From assembly GCF_037440165.1 (NCBI RefSeq), contig NZ_JBBIUQ010000012.1, positions 27,502-91,501 on the forward strand: DNA of 64,000 bases, given 5' to 3'. Made by a program: the position numbers and the translations under genes. The stretch is from Ignavibacterium sp037440165 (lineage in GTDB: Bacteria; Bacteroidota; Ignavibacteria; Ignavibacteriales; Ignavibacteriaceae). This document shows positions 56,391 to 64,000 of the stretch, piece after piece (positions within the stretch are counted from its first letter, which is position 1; each line of letters starts with the position of its first letter). The notes beneath the pieces were generated by a model, which saw nothing but the letters and a program-made list of their open reading frames with translations, ran no database searches and was not told the origin of the DNA.

Positions 56391-57542
56391 ATGTCCTTAA
56401 TTCGAAAAGATAGAAAAACTGTAATTGGTATTTTGGGTGGAGGTCAACTGGCAAGAATGTCATCATTTCAGGCAATCAGATTAGGATTCGATGTGGCAAT
56501 TCTGGAAAAAACAGCTAACTCGCCCGCTGGAGTTTTAACAAAGTATGAATTTGTTGGCTGGGTTGATGACGAAAAAGTATTTAAAAAATTCATAGATAAA
56601 AGTGACATCATCACGCTCGAGAATGAATTCATTGATTATAGATATCTGGAGATGATTGAAAACTCAGGGAAGCTTGTTATCCCTTCTTCAAAAACTATTT
56701 CTTTAATTCAGGATAAATTCATTCAGAAAAAAACATTGAGCAGAAAAAAAATTCCTGTTCCTGAATTCCTTGAGATCAAATCTCATACTACTTACAGCGA
56801 GCTTAAGAAATTTTTAGGAAATAAATTTGTCATAAAATCTAAAAAGATGGGTTATGATGGATACGGAAACGCAACAGTTGAAAATCAAAAACAATTTTCA
56901 GAATCTTTAACAAGATTATCAGCAAGACACTCTGAATCATACGCGGAGAAGTTTGTTAATTTCAAAAAAGAACTTGCAGTAATGGTTGTAAGAACAAAGA
57001 AAGAAATTAAAACTTATCCGGTTGTTGAGACTATTCAGAAGAATCATATTTGTCATACTGTTATCGCTTCTGCAGATATCACTGAAAAATTAAAAAAGCT
57101 TACACTCGAAATTTCAATTGAAGCAGTGAAAGCAATTTCTGGTTATGGAATTTTTGGTATTGAATTATTTCTTGATGAAGAGGATAAAATTCTGATAAAT
57201 GAAATTGCTCCTCGACCTCATAACTCCGGACATTACACAATCGAAGCTTGTACCACTTCACAATTTGAAAATCATATCAGAGCTGTTCTTAATTTACCAA
57301 TAGGTGATACAAATTTGATTAAGCCATTTGCTGTTATGATAAATCTTCTTGGAAAAAAAAATGGTGTTGGAATCGTTCAGAATTACAATGAAGCTTTGAA
57401 TGATGATGAAGTTCATCTGCATGTTTATGGGAAAGAGCAATCAAGAGTCGGAAGAAAAATGGGACACATTACTTTGCTTGGAGATGATTTATCCGAAATA
57501 ATCAGAAGAGCAAAAAAAAATGAAAGAAGAATAATTTTATAA
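56391..57542 (+). CDS. purK: 5-(carboxyamino)imidazole ribonucleotide synthase
   Basis: ATP-grasp enzyme that carboxylates AIR to N5-CAIR. The opening IGILGGGQLARM, KSKKMGYDGYGNATV, LFLDEEDKILINEIAPRPHN and SGHYTIEACTTSQFENH are diagnostic. I use ATG 56391 rather than TTG 56376. Length about 383 residues. It forms a pair with purE 11 bases downstream. Confidence 0.96.
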   Translation: MSLIRKDRKTVIGILGGGQLARMSSFQAIRLGFDVAILEKTANSPAGVLTKYEFVGWVDDEKVFKKFIDKSDIITLENEFIDYRYLEMIENSGKLVIPSSKTISLIQDKFIQKKTLSRKKIPVPEFLEIKSHTTYSELKKFLGNKFVIKSKKMGYDGYGNATVENQKQFSESLTRLSARHSESYAEKFVNFKKELAVMVVRTKKEIKTYPVVETIQKNHICHTVIASADITEKLKKLTLEISIEAVKAISGYGIFGIELFLDEEDKILINEIAPRPHNSGHYTIEACTTSQFENHIRAVLNLPIGDTNLIKPFAVMINLLGKKNGVGIVQNYNEALNDDEVHLHVYGKEQSRVGRKMGHITLLGDDLSEIIRRAKKNERRIIL

Positions 57543-57553
57543 AGGAAACAATA

Positions 57554-58048
57554 ATGAAAAAACAAAATCCAAAAGTTGGAATAATAATGGGCAGCGATTC
57601 AGATTTACCGGTTATGAGTGAAGCTGCCAAGACACTTGAAGATTTTGGTATTGCTTACGAAATTAAAATTGTATCAGCACACCGAACTCCTGATTTAATG
57701 TCTGAATACGCAAAGAATGCTTATAAACGAGGATTGAAAGCTATAATAGCAGGAGCAGGAGGTTCAGCACATTTACCGGGAATGACTGCTGCAAATACAA
57801 TTGTACCTGTTATCGGAGTTCCAATAAAATCCAAATCATTTGATGGACTTGATTCGTTGTTATCAATTGTTCAAATGCCTTCAGGAGTTCCAGTTGCCAC
57901 AGTAGCAATTAATGGTGCAAAAAACGCTGCTATACTTGCGGCAGAAATATTGGGGACTCATGATCAAGTTATTGCAAAGAAACTAATGAACTATAAAATA
58001 AAAATTAAGAATGAATCTTTATCAAAGAATAAGAAAATTCAGAGATGA
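57554..58048 (+). CDS. purE: 5-(carboxyamino)imidazole ribonucleotide mutase
   Basis: Converts N5-CAIR to CAIR, the next step after PurK. MGSDSDLPVM, VSAHRTPDLM, AGAGGSAHLPGMTAA and GVPIKSKSFDGLDSLLSIVQ are intact, including the catalytic His in SAHRTP. Length 164 is normal with a basic tail. The next 216 bases hold no gene except promoter-like and leader sequences. Confidence 0.96.
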   Translation: MKKQNPKVGIIMGSDSDLPVMSEAAKTLEDFGIAYEIKIVSAHRTPDLMSEYAKNAYKRGLKAIIAGAGGSAHLPGMTAANTIVPVIGVPIKSKSFDGLDSLLSIVQMPSGVPVATVAINGAKNAAILAAEILGTHDQVIAKKLMNYKIKIKNESLSKNKKIQR

Positions 58049-58189
58049 ATTTCGAATTGGCATAAAATTTTTTTTCATATTCAACTTATAAATACTTGCA
58101 TTTAAATCCGATTATCAATAAAATTGGGAAGTAAAGTTTACTTACTTGCTTAAACTTAGATAAAAAATTTTTTGGGATTTCGGTTAACA

Positions 58190-58203
58190 TTGACTTTAGT
58201 CAA
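58190..58203. promoter_or_regulatory. Short palindrome upstream of the secreted gene at 58265
   Basis: TTGACT-TT-AGTCAA is a perfect 6-bp inverted repeat that also reads as a TTGACT -35 type box. No clear second promoter box is found at the right distance. It may be an operator or part of the promoter. Confidence 0.3.
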
Positions 58204-58220
58204 TTCTCCGTAATCCAATC

Positions 58221-58245
58221 ATAATTAACTAACTTATCAACAATC
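58221..58245 (+). promoter_or_regulatory. Leader motif shared by the secreted-protein genes (copy 3)
   Basis: ATAATTAACTAACTTATC followed by AACAATC, then AGGAGGG before the start. It is almost the same as copy 2 on the minus strand upstream of the gene starting at 32724. Confidence 0.45.
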
Positions 58246-58264
58246 ACCTTAATAGGAGGGTCTG

Positions 58265-60454
58265 ATGACCAAACATCTTCTATCATTCCTGCTTGGTTTG
58301 ACTTTTATTTTAAGTCTGACCATATCAACATTTGCTCAAAATTCAGAACACTCTTTTGGTTTAGCACCAAATGTGCAGAACGCAAAAGGGGAAACTGCTT
58401 ATGGTGAAGGCGCAAATTTACCGGAATCACTCTATGGTTTCGGTACTGACGCACTTTCAACTCCAGCAAATGCTTTCGTACAATTTCCATTCCCGGCTGG
58501 AACACCATTAACTACACTATCAAACGGTCCTGATTGGTTATCAGGTGCTGATTTTGGTCCAGGTGGATTAATTTATGGCTGTGGATTTGGATCGGGCTCT
58601 GCTCCTTTTACTTTATATTCAGTTAATCCTTCAACTGGCTCTTTTAGTGTAATAAGCAGCAGTGTTAATGTTAACGGAACAGTTACAGGTATGGGATATC
58701 ACGAAGCAAGCAACACTATGTATCTTGCTTCAACAACAGGTACTGTTTCATATCTTTATACCATAAATGTCAACGATGGTACAACTTCTCTTATTGGAAC
58801 TGTTACAAACTCATCATTACTTATTGCTATCGCTGTTAACTGTGCCGGTGATATATATGGTGTTGATTTAAGTGATGTACTTCTAAGCATTGATCCAACT
58901 ACTGGCGCTGGAAGTGTAATCGGTAATATTGGATTTGATGCACACTTTGCACAAGATGCAGATTTTGACGCAACAACTGGAGTTATGTATTTAGCTGCAT
59001 ATAACAACTCGACATCGCAGGGTGAATTTCGTTCTGTTGATTTGAATACGGGTAACACAACCTTAGTTGTTGCTTGGCCAGGTTCAGAAATTACAGGTAT
59101 GGCATTAGATGGAACTTGCGGACCACCTTGCCCGGTTGGTCAGCCATCAAATCCAAATCCACCAAATGGTGCAATCAATGTTCCAATCAATCCTGGAGAT
59201 GCAACCTGGACGAATGGTGCAGGAACAACGGCTGTTGAAGTTTGGTTCGGTCCTGTTGGGAACTTGGTTCAGGTCTATAATGGCTCACCAATTTCTTCAA
59301 TTAGTATTCCTGGTCCACTAAATTACAATACAAATTATGGATGGAGAATAGTTAATAAGAACGATACTTGCAGCGTATCTGGTCCAGCCTGGACTTTCAG
59401 AACAGAGCTCGATCCGGGGGGCGGCACACTATTTAGCGAGCCGTTTAATGATTTATCTAACTGGACTCCTGTAGGTCCTCTTGGATTAACTAACTGGTCA
59501 ACGCAAAATTCAAATAATGCAACAGGTCAATCTGCACCTGAATTAAGATTTATCTGGACACCGGCATTTAATGGTGCTTCTTATCTAAAATCTGTTGAAA
59601 TCAATGGACCTACAAATATGTTAATAACTGTTACCTTAAAACATTATCTCGATTGGTATGATAATCCAAGTGGTACGATGGGTATTGCTGTTACATATGA
59701 TGACGGCGTAACCTATACTCCATTATGGCAGTTAGTAGATCCAACTGGAAATGTTGGTCCGGAACAAGTTTCAACTACATTTACTGCTACTTCTTCTCCA
59801 TTTAAATTGGCTATGTTCTTTAACGGAAATTCATTCAACATTGATAACTGGTATGTTGATGATATTGAAGTTACTTATGTAATTCCGGTTGAATTGTCTT
59901 CATTCACTGCTAATGTAACTGGAAACAATGTTGAACTAAACTGGTCAACTGCAACTGAAACAAATAATAGCGGATTTGAAATTCAAAGAAGCAATGGTGG
60001 TGAATTTGTAAAGGTTGACTTTGTTGCTGGAAACGGTACTACTACTCAACCTCAATCTTATAGATTTGTTGATAAAAATGTTCCTGCTGGAAAATACACA
60101 TATCGACTAAAACAAATTGATTACAATGGTCAGTTTGAATATTCACCTGCTGTAGAAGTTGATGTTATCGGAGTTACGGAATTCTCATTGCATCAGAACT
60201 ATCCAAATCCTTTCAATCCATCGACATCAATAAGCTTTGACCTTGCATCAGATTCTAAGGTTACGCTAAGAATTTTTGATGTTCTTGGACAGGAAGTTGT
60301 AACTGTACTATCTGGAAATCTTTCAGCAGGAAATCATAAGGTTGAGTTCAATGCTAATGGATTAAACAGTGGAGTTTATTTCTATCAAATCGATGCAACA
60401 GGAATTGATGGAAAGAACTTTACTGCTGTTAAGAAGATGATATTGAATAAATAA
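58265..60454 (+). CDS. Secreted modular protein with sorting tail (first of a tandem set)
   Basis: A signal peptide (ending STFAQ) leads into a propeller-like region of about 230 residues (GLIYGCGFGSGSAPFTLYSV, ITGMALDGTCG). Next comes a fibronectin-like module starting CPVGQPSNPNPPNGAINVPI that is also present in the following gene, a jelly-roll-like part (about 375-540) with SFNIDNWYVDDIEVTYV, a second Fn3-like module (IPVELSSFTANVTGNNVELN) and the NYPNPFNPST sorting tail ending VKKMILNK. No enzyme residues are seen. AGGAGGG precedes the ATG. It ends at a strong terminator. Confidence 0.85.
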   Translation: MTKHLLSFLLGLTFILSLTISTFAQNSEHSFGLAPNVQNAKGETAYGEGANLPESLYGFGTDALSTPANAFVQFPFPAGTPLTTLSNGPDWLSGADFGPGGLIYGCGFGSGSAPFTLYSVNPSTGSFSVISSSVNVNGTVTGMGYHEASNTMYLASTTGTVSYLYTINVNDGTTSLIGTVTNSSLLIAIAVNCAGDIYGVDLSDVLLSIDPTTGAGSVIGNIGFDAHFAQDADFDATTGVMYLAAYNNSTSQGEFRSVDLNTGNTTLVVAWPGSEITGMALDGTCGPPCPVGQPSNPNPPNGAINVPINPGDATWTNGAGTTAVEVWFGPVGNLVQVYNGSPISSISIPGPLNYNTNYGWRIVNKNDTCSVSGPAWTFRTELDPGGGTLFSEPFNDLSNWTPVGPLGLTNWSTQNSNNATGQSAPELRFIWTPAFNGASYLKSVEINGPTNMLITVTLKHYLDWYDNPSGTMGIAVTYDDGVTYTPLWQLVDPTGNVGPEQVSTTFTATSSPFKLAMFFNGNSFNIDNWYVDDIEVTYVIPVELSSFTANVTGNNVELNWSTATETNNSGFEIQRSNGGEFVKVDFVAGNGTTTQPQSYRFVDKNVPAGKYTYRLKQIDYNGQFEYSPAVEVDVIGVTEFSLHQNYPNPFNPSTSISFDLASDSKVTLRIFDVLGQEVVTVLSGNLSAGNHKVEFNANGLNSGVYFYQIDATGIDGKNFTAVKKMILNK

Positions 60455-60481
60455 TATTTCACAGGACCTATTGTTGAATCG

Positions 60482-60510
60482 AAGCCGACTGTTTTCAGTC
60501 GGCTTTTTTA
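60482..60510 (+). terminator. Intrinsic terminator after the first tandem secreted gene
   Basis: AAGCCGACTG and CAGTCGGCTT form a 10-bp stem around TTTT, followed by a run of T. It lies 27 bases after the stop. Confidence 0.92.
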
Positions 60511-60522
60511 TTAAAAAAGTTC

Positions 60523-60553
60523 TTGACTGTAGAAATTTTTTTATTTATGTTCG
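60523..60553 (+). promoter_or_regulatory. Probable promoter of the second tandem secreted gene
   Basis: TTG at 60523-60525 and TATGTTCG at 60546-60553 are 20 bases apart; the second box differs from TAnnTTTG at one position. The leader motif AACCAACTAACTAATTC starts about eight bases downstream (60561). Confidence 0.4.
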
Positions 60554-60560
60554 AGCAGAA

Positions 60561-60581
60561 TAACCAACTAACTAATTCATT
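60561..60581 (+). promoter_or_regulatory. Leader motif shared by the secreted-protein genes (copy 4)
   Basis: AACCAACTAACTAATTCATT lies between the probable promoter and the GGAGGATCT ribosome site. It shares AACTAACTAATTC with copy 2. Confidence 0.4.
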
Positions 60582-60608
60582 CATTCATATATATTCTTAG
60601 GAGGATCT

Positions 60609-62735
60609 ATGCAGAAAAATCTGTTTCCTTTTTTCCTTGCTGTTCTACTTCTCACATCTTTTACTCTATTCTCTCAGGATAATTCCAAAGAAGTAGCAAG
60701 AGACAGAAATTTTTCTGAACCGCAAAAACTGGAATATCAGACAATTCCTTTGGAAGGTTCAGAAGCTGTTTTATTCGATAACGGACCACTCGTAACTTTA
60801 CCAGGTGGTGGATGTTTGGGTGGTGATGCCAGCATTCTTGATGGAACTCTTGGTTTAACTGTTTTTGGTTTTGGTGCTCAGCATTCAAGTGGTAACTATA
60901 TCGCTGATGATTTTACCAACACTTCAGCTTGGAACATTGACTCACTTAAATTCTTTACCTACCAAACTGGTGCGACCAGCGTAACCATAAATGGCATATA
61001 TGTCCAAATCTGGAACGGACAGCCAAATGCTGGTGGTAGTGTTATTTGGGGAGATTTGACGACAAATCGATTATTTGCTGCAAGGTTCACCAATATGTAT
61101 CGTGCTTTGAATACTACTCCAACTGATTGTCAGAGAAGAATTCAGGAAGTAGTTGTAAACGTTAGCGGATTGAATTTAGCACCTGGTACTTATTGGATCC
61201 AATGGGGCTTTACCGGAACAGCTGGTTCTGGTCCTTGGCAGCCACCAGTTACAATTAGCGGGCAAACCAATACGGGTAATGCTTTGCAAAATTTAGCAGG
61301 TACCTGGCAAGCTCTTCTTGATGGTACTTTTCCTCAAGGCGCTCCTTTTATTGTTTATGGTACTTCTGGTCCTGCTTGTCCGGTTGGTGCACCAAGCAAT
61401 CCATCTCCAGCTGACGGTTCAACCGGAGTATCAATAAATCCTGGTAATGCAAGCTGGACAAACGGTACTGGAACAACTCAGGTAGAGGTATGGTTTGGTC
61501 CTCAAGGTAATTTACAACAGGTTTACAATGGACCTGCAATTACATCTATAGCTATTCCTAGTCCATTAATGTACAACACTACTTATGGATGGAGAATTGT
61601 CTGCAAAAATGATACTTGTGGTATTAGTGGACCTACCTGGACATTTACCACTGAACAGGATACAAATTTATGGTGCTTCGTAGATAACTTCGAAAATGGT
61701 GCAGGCAACTGGACAATAACTAACGATGGTGGAACCCCAGGCTGTGTATGGACAGTTTACACTCCACCTTATCCAAATGCTTATACAATTCCTAACGCTT
61801 CAGGCGGTGTATTTGCTGCAGATGTTGATAACTGCGGTTCGGGTTCATCCTTATTATCAACAGCAACAGTAACAAATCCATTTGATTTTTCAATTTATCA
61901 GACTGTGGTAATCGAATTTGATCAGGATTTCAATGCCCTAACATCTAATGATGCGTGCTATGTAGAAGTTAGCACTGATGGAACAAACTGGACTACAGTA
62001 TGGCAGCAAATCGGAGTTGATTTAAGAAATACACATGAAGTAGTTAATGTTTCAACACAAGGAGCATTACAATCAACATTTTATGTCAGACTTCGCTCAG
62101 TTCAACCCGGTTGGGATTGGTGGTGGGCAATTGACAACTTCAAGGTTTGCGCAAGCAATATAATTCCAGTAGAACTCACATCATTTGCAGCATCGGTTAG
62201 CGGAAATAATGTAACATTGAACTGGTCAACAGCAACTGAGACAAATAACCAGGGCTTTGAAATTCAGAGAAGCAATGGTGGTGAGTATGAAGTTGTTGGC
62301 TATGTAGCCGGACACGGAACAACAGTTCAGCCGCATTCATACAGCTTCACAGATCAAAATGTTGGTTCAGGCAGATATCAGTACAGATTAAGACAAATTG
62401 ATCTTGATGGAAAATATGAATACAGCTCAGTAGTAGAAGTCGAAGTACTTGGTCCGAAAGAATTCAGTTTAGCACAAAACTATCCAAATCCATTCAATCC
62501 AAGCACATCAATAGACTTTACACTTGCAGTTGACAGTAGAGTAACATTGAAAGTATTTGATGTATTAGGACAAGAAGTAATGACATTGATAAATGGAAAC
62601 TACACAGCAGGAAGTCATAAAGTTAATTTTGATGCCAGTGGATTGAACAGTGGAGTATATGTTTACAGAATAGATGCAACAGGAATTGATGGAAAGACAT
62701 TCAGTGCATCAAGAAAGATGATATTGAATAAATAA
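60609..62735 (+). CDS. Secreted modular protein with sorting tail (second of the tandem set)
   Basis: A signal peptide ending LFSQ is followed by an N-terminal module (EAVLFDNGPLVTLPGGG to ADDFTNTSAWNID, about residues 53-250) shared with the interrupted gene at 32724, a fibronectin-like module (CPVGAPSNPSPADGSTGVSI) shared with the gene before it, a jelly-roll part with WWWAIDNFKVCA (about 355-520), and the PVELTSF Fn3 module plus NYPNPFNPST tail. The tail DNA is almost the same as in the next gene. GGAGGA is seven bases before the ATG. Surface or secreted role unknown. Confidence 0.85.
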   Translation: MQKNLFPFFLAVLLLTSFTLFSQDNSKEVARDRNFSEPQKLEYQTIPLEGSEAVLFDNGPLVTLPGGGCLGGDASILDGTLGLTVFGFGAQHSSGNYIADDFTNTSAWNIDSLKFFTYQTGATSVTINGIYVQIWNGQPNAGGSVIWGDLTTNRLFAARFTNMYRALNTTPTDCQRRIQEVVVNVSGLNLAPGTYWIQWGFTGTAGSGPWQPPVTISGQTNTGNALQNLAGTWQALLDGTFPQGAPFIVYGTSGPACPVGAPSNPSPADGSTGVSINPGNASWTNGTGTTQVEVWFGPQGNLQQVYNGPAITSIAIPSPLMYNTTYGWRIVCKNDTCGISGPTWTFTTEQDTNLWCFVDNFENGAGNWTITNDGGTPGCVWTVYTPPYPNAYTIPNASGGVFAADVDNCGSGSSLLSTATVTNPFDFSIYQTVVIEFDQDFNALTSNDACYVEVSTDGTNWTTVWQQIGVDLRNTHEVVNVSTQGALQSTFYVRLRSVQPGWDWWWAIDNFKVCASNIIPVELTSFAASVSGNNVTLNWSTATETNNQGFEIQRSNGGEYEVVGYVAGHGTTVQPHSYSFTDQNVGSGRYQYRLRQIDLDGKYEYSSVVEVEVLGPKEFSLAQNYPNPFNPSTSIDFTLAVDSRVTLKVFDVLGQEVMTLINGNYTAGSHKVNFDASGLNSGVYVYRIDATGIDGKTFSASRKMILNK
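62166..62678 (+). repeat. 513-base direct repeat, copy 1 (Fn3 module plus sorting tail)
   Basis: Base-for-base aligned with 63488-64000 without any gap. By hand count about 22 positions differ, nearly all at third codon positions, and the final 130 or so bases are identical. Confidence 0.9.
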
Positions 62736-62756
62736 TTATCAGGATCTTATTTACTG

Positions 62757-62792
62757 GAGCTGGTCACAATAGATCAGCTCTTGTTTATTTTT
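62757..62792 (+). terminator. Intrinsic terminator after the second tandem secreted gene
   Basis: GAGCTGGTC and GATCAGCTC pair (one G-T) around ACAATA, followed by TTGTTTATTTTT. The TATTTTTA just inside its T-run also resembles a promoter box for the next gene. Confidence 0.7.
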
Positions 62793-62808
62793 ACTAATAC
62801 CAACAATT
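62792..62808 (+). promoter_or_regulatory. Leader motif shared by the secreted-protein genes (copy 5)
   Basis: ACTAATACCAACAATTC directly after the terminator T-run and before the AGGAGT ribosome site of the next gene. Confidence 0.35.
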
Positions 62809-62821
62809 CATAGGAGTACAA

Positions 62822-64000
62822 ATGAAATATCCCTTTTTAACTTTGTTCGTTCTATTAGTTTCTTTTTCAGTATTGGCTCAGGAGAGTGCCTATGTAAAGC
62901 AAGGTACTCAGGAAAGTTTCAAAAACGATCCTTATATTCCTTTTGTAATCCCAGAAGTAATAATTTTTCAGGATGATTTTAATGGCGATAATAGTGTAAC
63001 TGGCTTACAAAATAGAGGATGGGTTGTTGTAAATCAGGATGGAGGCGGAACAACAGATCCATGGTTTACTCCTTCTACTACGCCACCTTTCCCGGCATTT
63101 GAAGGTCCAACTCAAGGTTATGTAGCTTCAAATTTCAACGGCGCAAATGGATTTTATATAGATCATTGGTTAATATCTCCTCTTGTTGGAGTTACTTCTG
63201 GTGACACTCTCAGTTTCTACCACAGAGCACCTGATGGTAATACCTGGGATGATTCAATTTATGTTAAAGTATCTCCTTCTGGCGGTAGTAACATAGCTGA
63301 TTTTACTATTAGCTCACCAAGACTTTTAGTCAGTGAAACTGGATGGGCACAATATAATTATGTTTTCACAGTTACTGGTTTCGTTCGATTTGCAATTCAG
63401 TATCAAATATTTGATGGTGGTCCAAGTGGAACATATTCAAATTATATAGGCATTGATTATCTTCAAGTTAAAGGTCAGGGTTATGTTCCAGTAGAACTTT
63501 CATCATTTGCAGCCTCGGTTAGCGGAAATAATGTAACACTGAACTGGTCAACAGCAACTGAAACAAATAATCAGGGCTTTGAAATTCAGAGAAGCAATGG
63601 TGGTGAGTATGAAGTTGTTGGCTATGTAGCCGGACACGGAACAACAGTACAACCGCATTCATATAGTTTCACAGATCAGAATGTTGGATCAGGAAGATAT
63701 CAGTACAGATTAAGACAAATTGATCTTGATGGAAAATATGAATACAGTTCAGTAGTAGAAGTAGAAGTACTCGGACCGAAAGAATTCAGTCTAGCACAAA
63801 ACTATCCGAATCCATTCAATCCAAGCACATCAATAGACTTTACACTTGCAGTTGACAGCCGGGTAACATTGAAAGTATTTGATGTATTAGGACAAGAAGT
63901 AATGACATTGATAAATGGAAACTACACAGCAGGAAGTCATAAAGTTAATTTTGATGCCAGTGGATTGAACAGTGGAGTATATGTTTACAGAATAGATGCA
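62822..64000 (+). CDS. Secreted protein with jelly-roll/choice-of-anchor J-like domain and sorting tail, cut by the window edge
   Basis: The frame starts at ATG 62822 (AGGAGT upstream) and is open to the last base, so the stop is outside the window. A signal peptide ending SVLAQ is followed by about 175 residues resembling the choice-of-anchor J/cleaved-adhesin domain (IFQDDFNGDNSVTGLQNRGW, FYIDHWLISPLVG, YIGIDYLQVKG). From residue 223 the PVELSSF Fn3 module and the NYPNPFNPST tail follow. These last 171 visible residues differ from those of the preceding gene at one position only. About 25 residues are missing at the end. Confidence 0.85.
   Translation, partial: MKYPFLTLFVLLVSFSVLAQESAYVKQGTQESFKNDPYIPFVIPEVIIFQDDFNGDNSVTGLQNRGWVVVNQDGGGTTDPWFTPSTTPPFPAFEGPTQGYVASNFNGANGFYIDHWLISPLVGVTSGDTLSFYHRAPDGNTWDDSIYVKVSPSGGSNIADFTISSPRLLVSETGWAQYNYVFTVTGFVRFAIQYQIFDGGPSGTYSNYIGIDYLQVKGQGYVPVELSSFAASVSGNNVTLNWSTATETNNQGFEIQRSNGGEYEVVGYVAGHGTTVQPHSYSFTDQNVGSGRYQYRLRQIDLDGKYEYSSVVEVEVLGPKEFSLAQNYPNPFNPSTSIDFTLAVDSRVTLKVFDVLGQEVMTLINGNYTAGSHKVNFDASGLNSGVYVYRIDA
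63488..64000 (+). repeat. 513-base direct repeat, copy 2 (reaches the window edge)
   Basis: Partner of 62166-62678. The repeat probably continues past the window end into the last residues of the sorting tail. Confidence 0.9.

Overview
The window looks like a chromosomal segment from a low-GC member of the Ignavibacteria (Bacteroidota/Chlorobiota group). Three things seen in the sequence point there: several very large secreted proteins end in the sorting tail with the core NYPNPFNPST; an alternative complex III (act) operon sits next to an aa3-type oxidase; and two promoters match the Bacteroidota form TTG-N20-TAnnTTTG. No tool was run, so the taxonomic call is an inference from these signatures. 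Almost every gene reads left to right. Genes are tightly packed, often with 4-base stop/start overlaps.

Layout. 1-4.4 kb: end of an outer-membrane barrel gene, a DUF5683-like membrane protein, der, upp and a TPR protein. 4.5-11.7 kb: a bifunctional (p)ppGpp enzyme, ruvX, then a pair of bacterial microcompartment (BMC) domain genes with their own promoter and no enzyme core, followed by a YbbR-like protein, tmk, an S41 protease and a small zinc-ribbon protein. 11.9-26.7 kb: a complete respiratory block with pentahaem ActA, a small protein, ActB, ActC, an ActD-ActE fusion, ActF, an extra cytochrome c, Sco, oxidase subunits I, III, IV and II, CtaB, and an eight-helix membrane protein with a cytochrome c tail. 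Electrons would pass from quinol through complex III and c haems to oxygen. 26.8-32.7 kb: two secreted sorting-tail proteins facing each other around tRNA-Gly, tRNA-Cys and tRNA-Met, with a truncated tRNA-Gly copy. The minus-strand secreted gene carries an in-frame TAG exactly at the signal-peptide border.

32.8-38.3 kb: a UPF0316 membrane protein, pcm, miaA, an AtuA-like pair, prfB with the programmed +1 frameshift, an alkyltransferase-like DNA repair protein, and a small MITE-like element whose end overlaps that gene's stop codon. 38.4-47.1 kb: a sugar MFS transporter, fused pabB-pabC, type 2 IPP isomerase, polyprenyl synthase, HPr and Enzyme I (no EII here), and a phosphoglucose/phosphomannose isomerase. 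47.1-58.0 kb: a peptidase-MA/TolB-propeller/beta-barrel fusion, a BamB-like lipoprotein, a PEGA protein, prmC, dtd, a phosphomutase-like metalloenzyme, comEC, purK and purE.

58.2-64 kb: a tandem run of three secreted sorting-tail proteins (the last cut by the window edge) that share exchangeable modules and, between the last two, a 513-base tail that is about 96% identical in DNA. These genes and the two at 26.8 and 32.7 kb share a short leader motif upstream of the ribosome binding site.

The most unusual items are the orphan BMC pair, whose second member carries a SAP/Rho-N-like tail, the amber codon in the secreted gene, and the eight-helix/cytochrome fusion.
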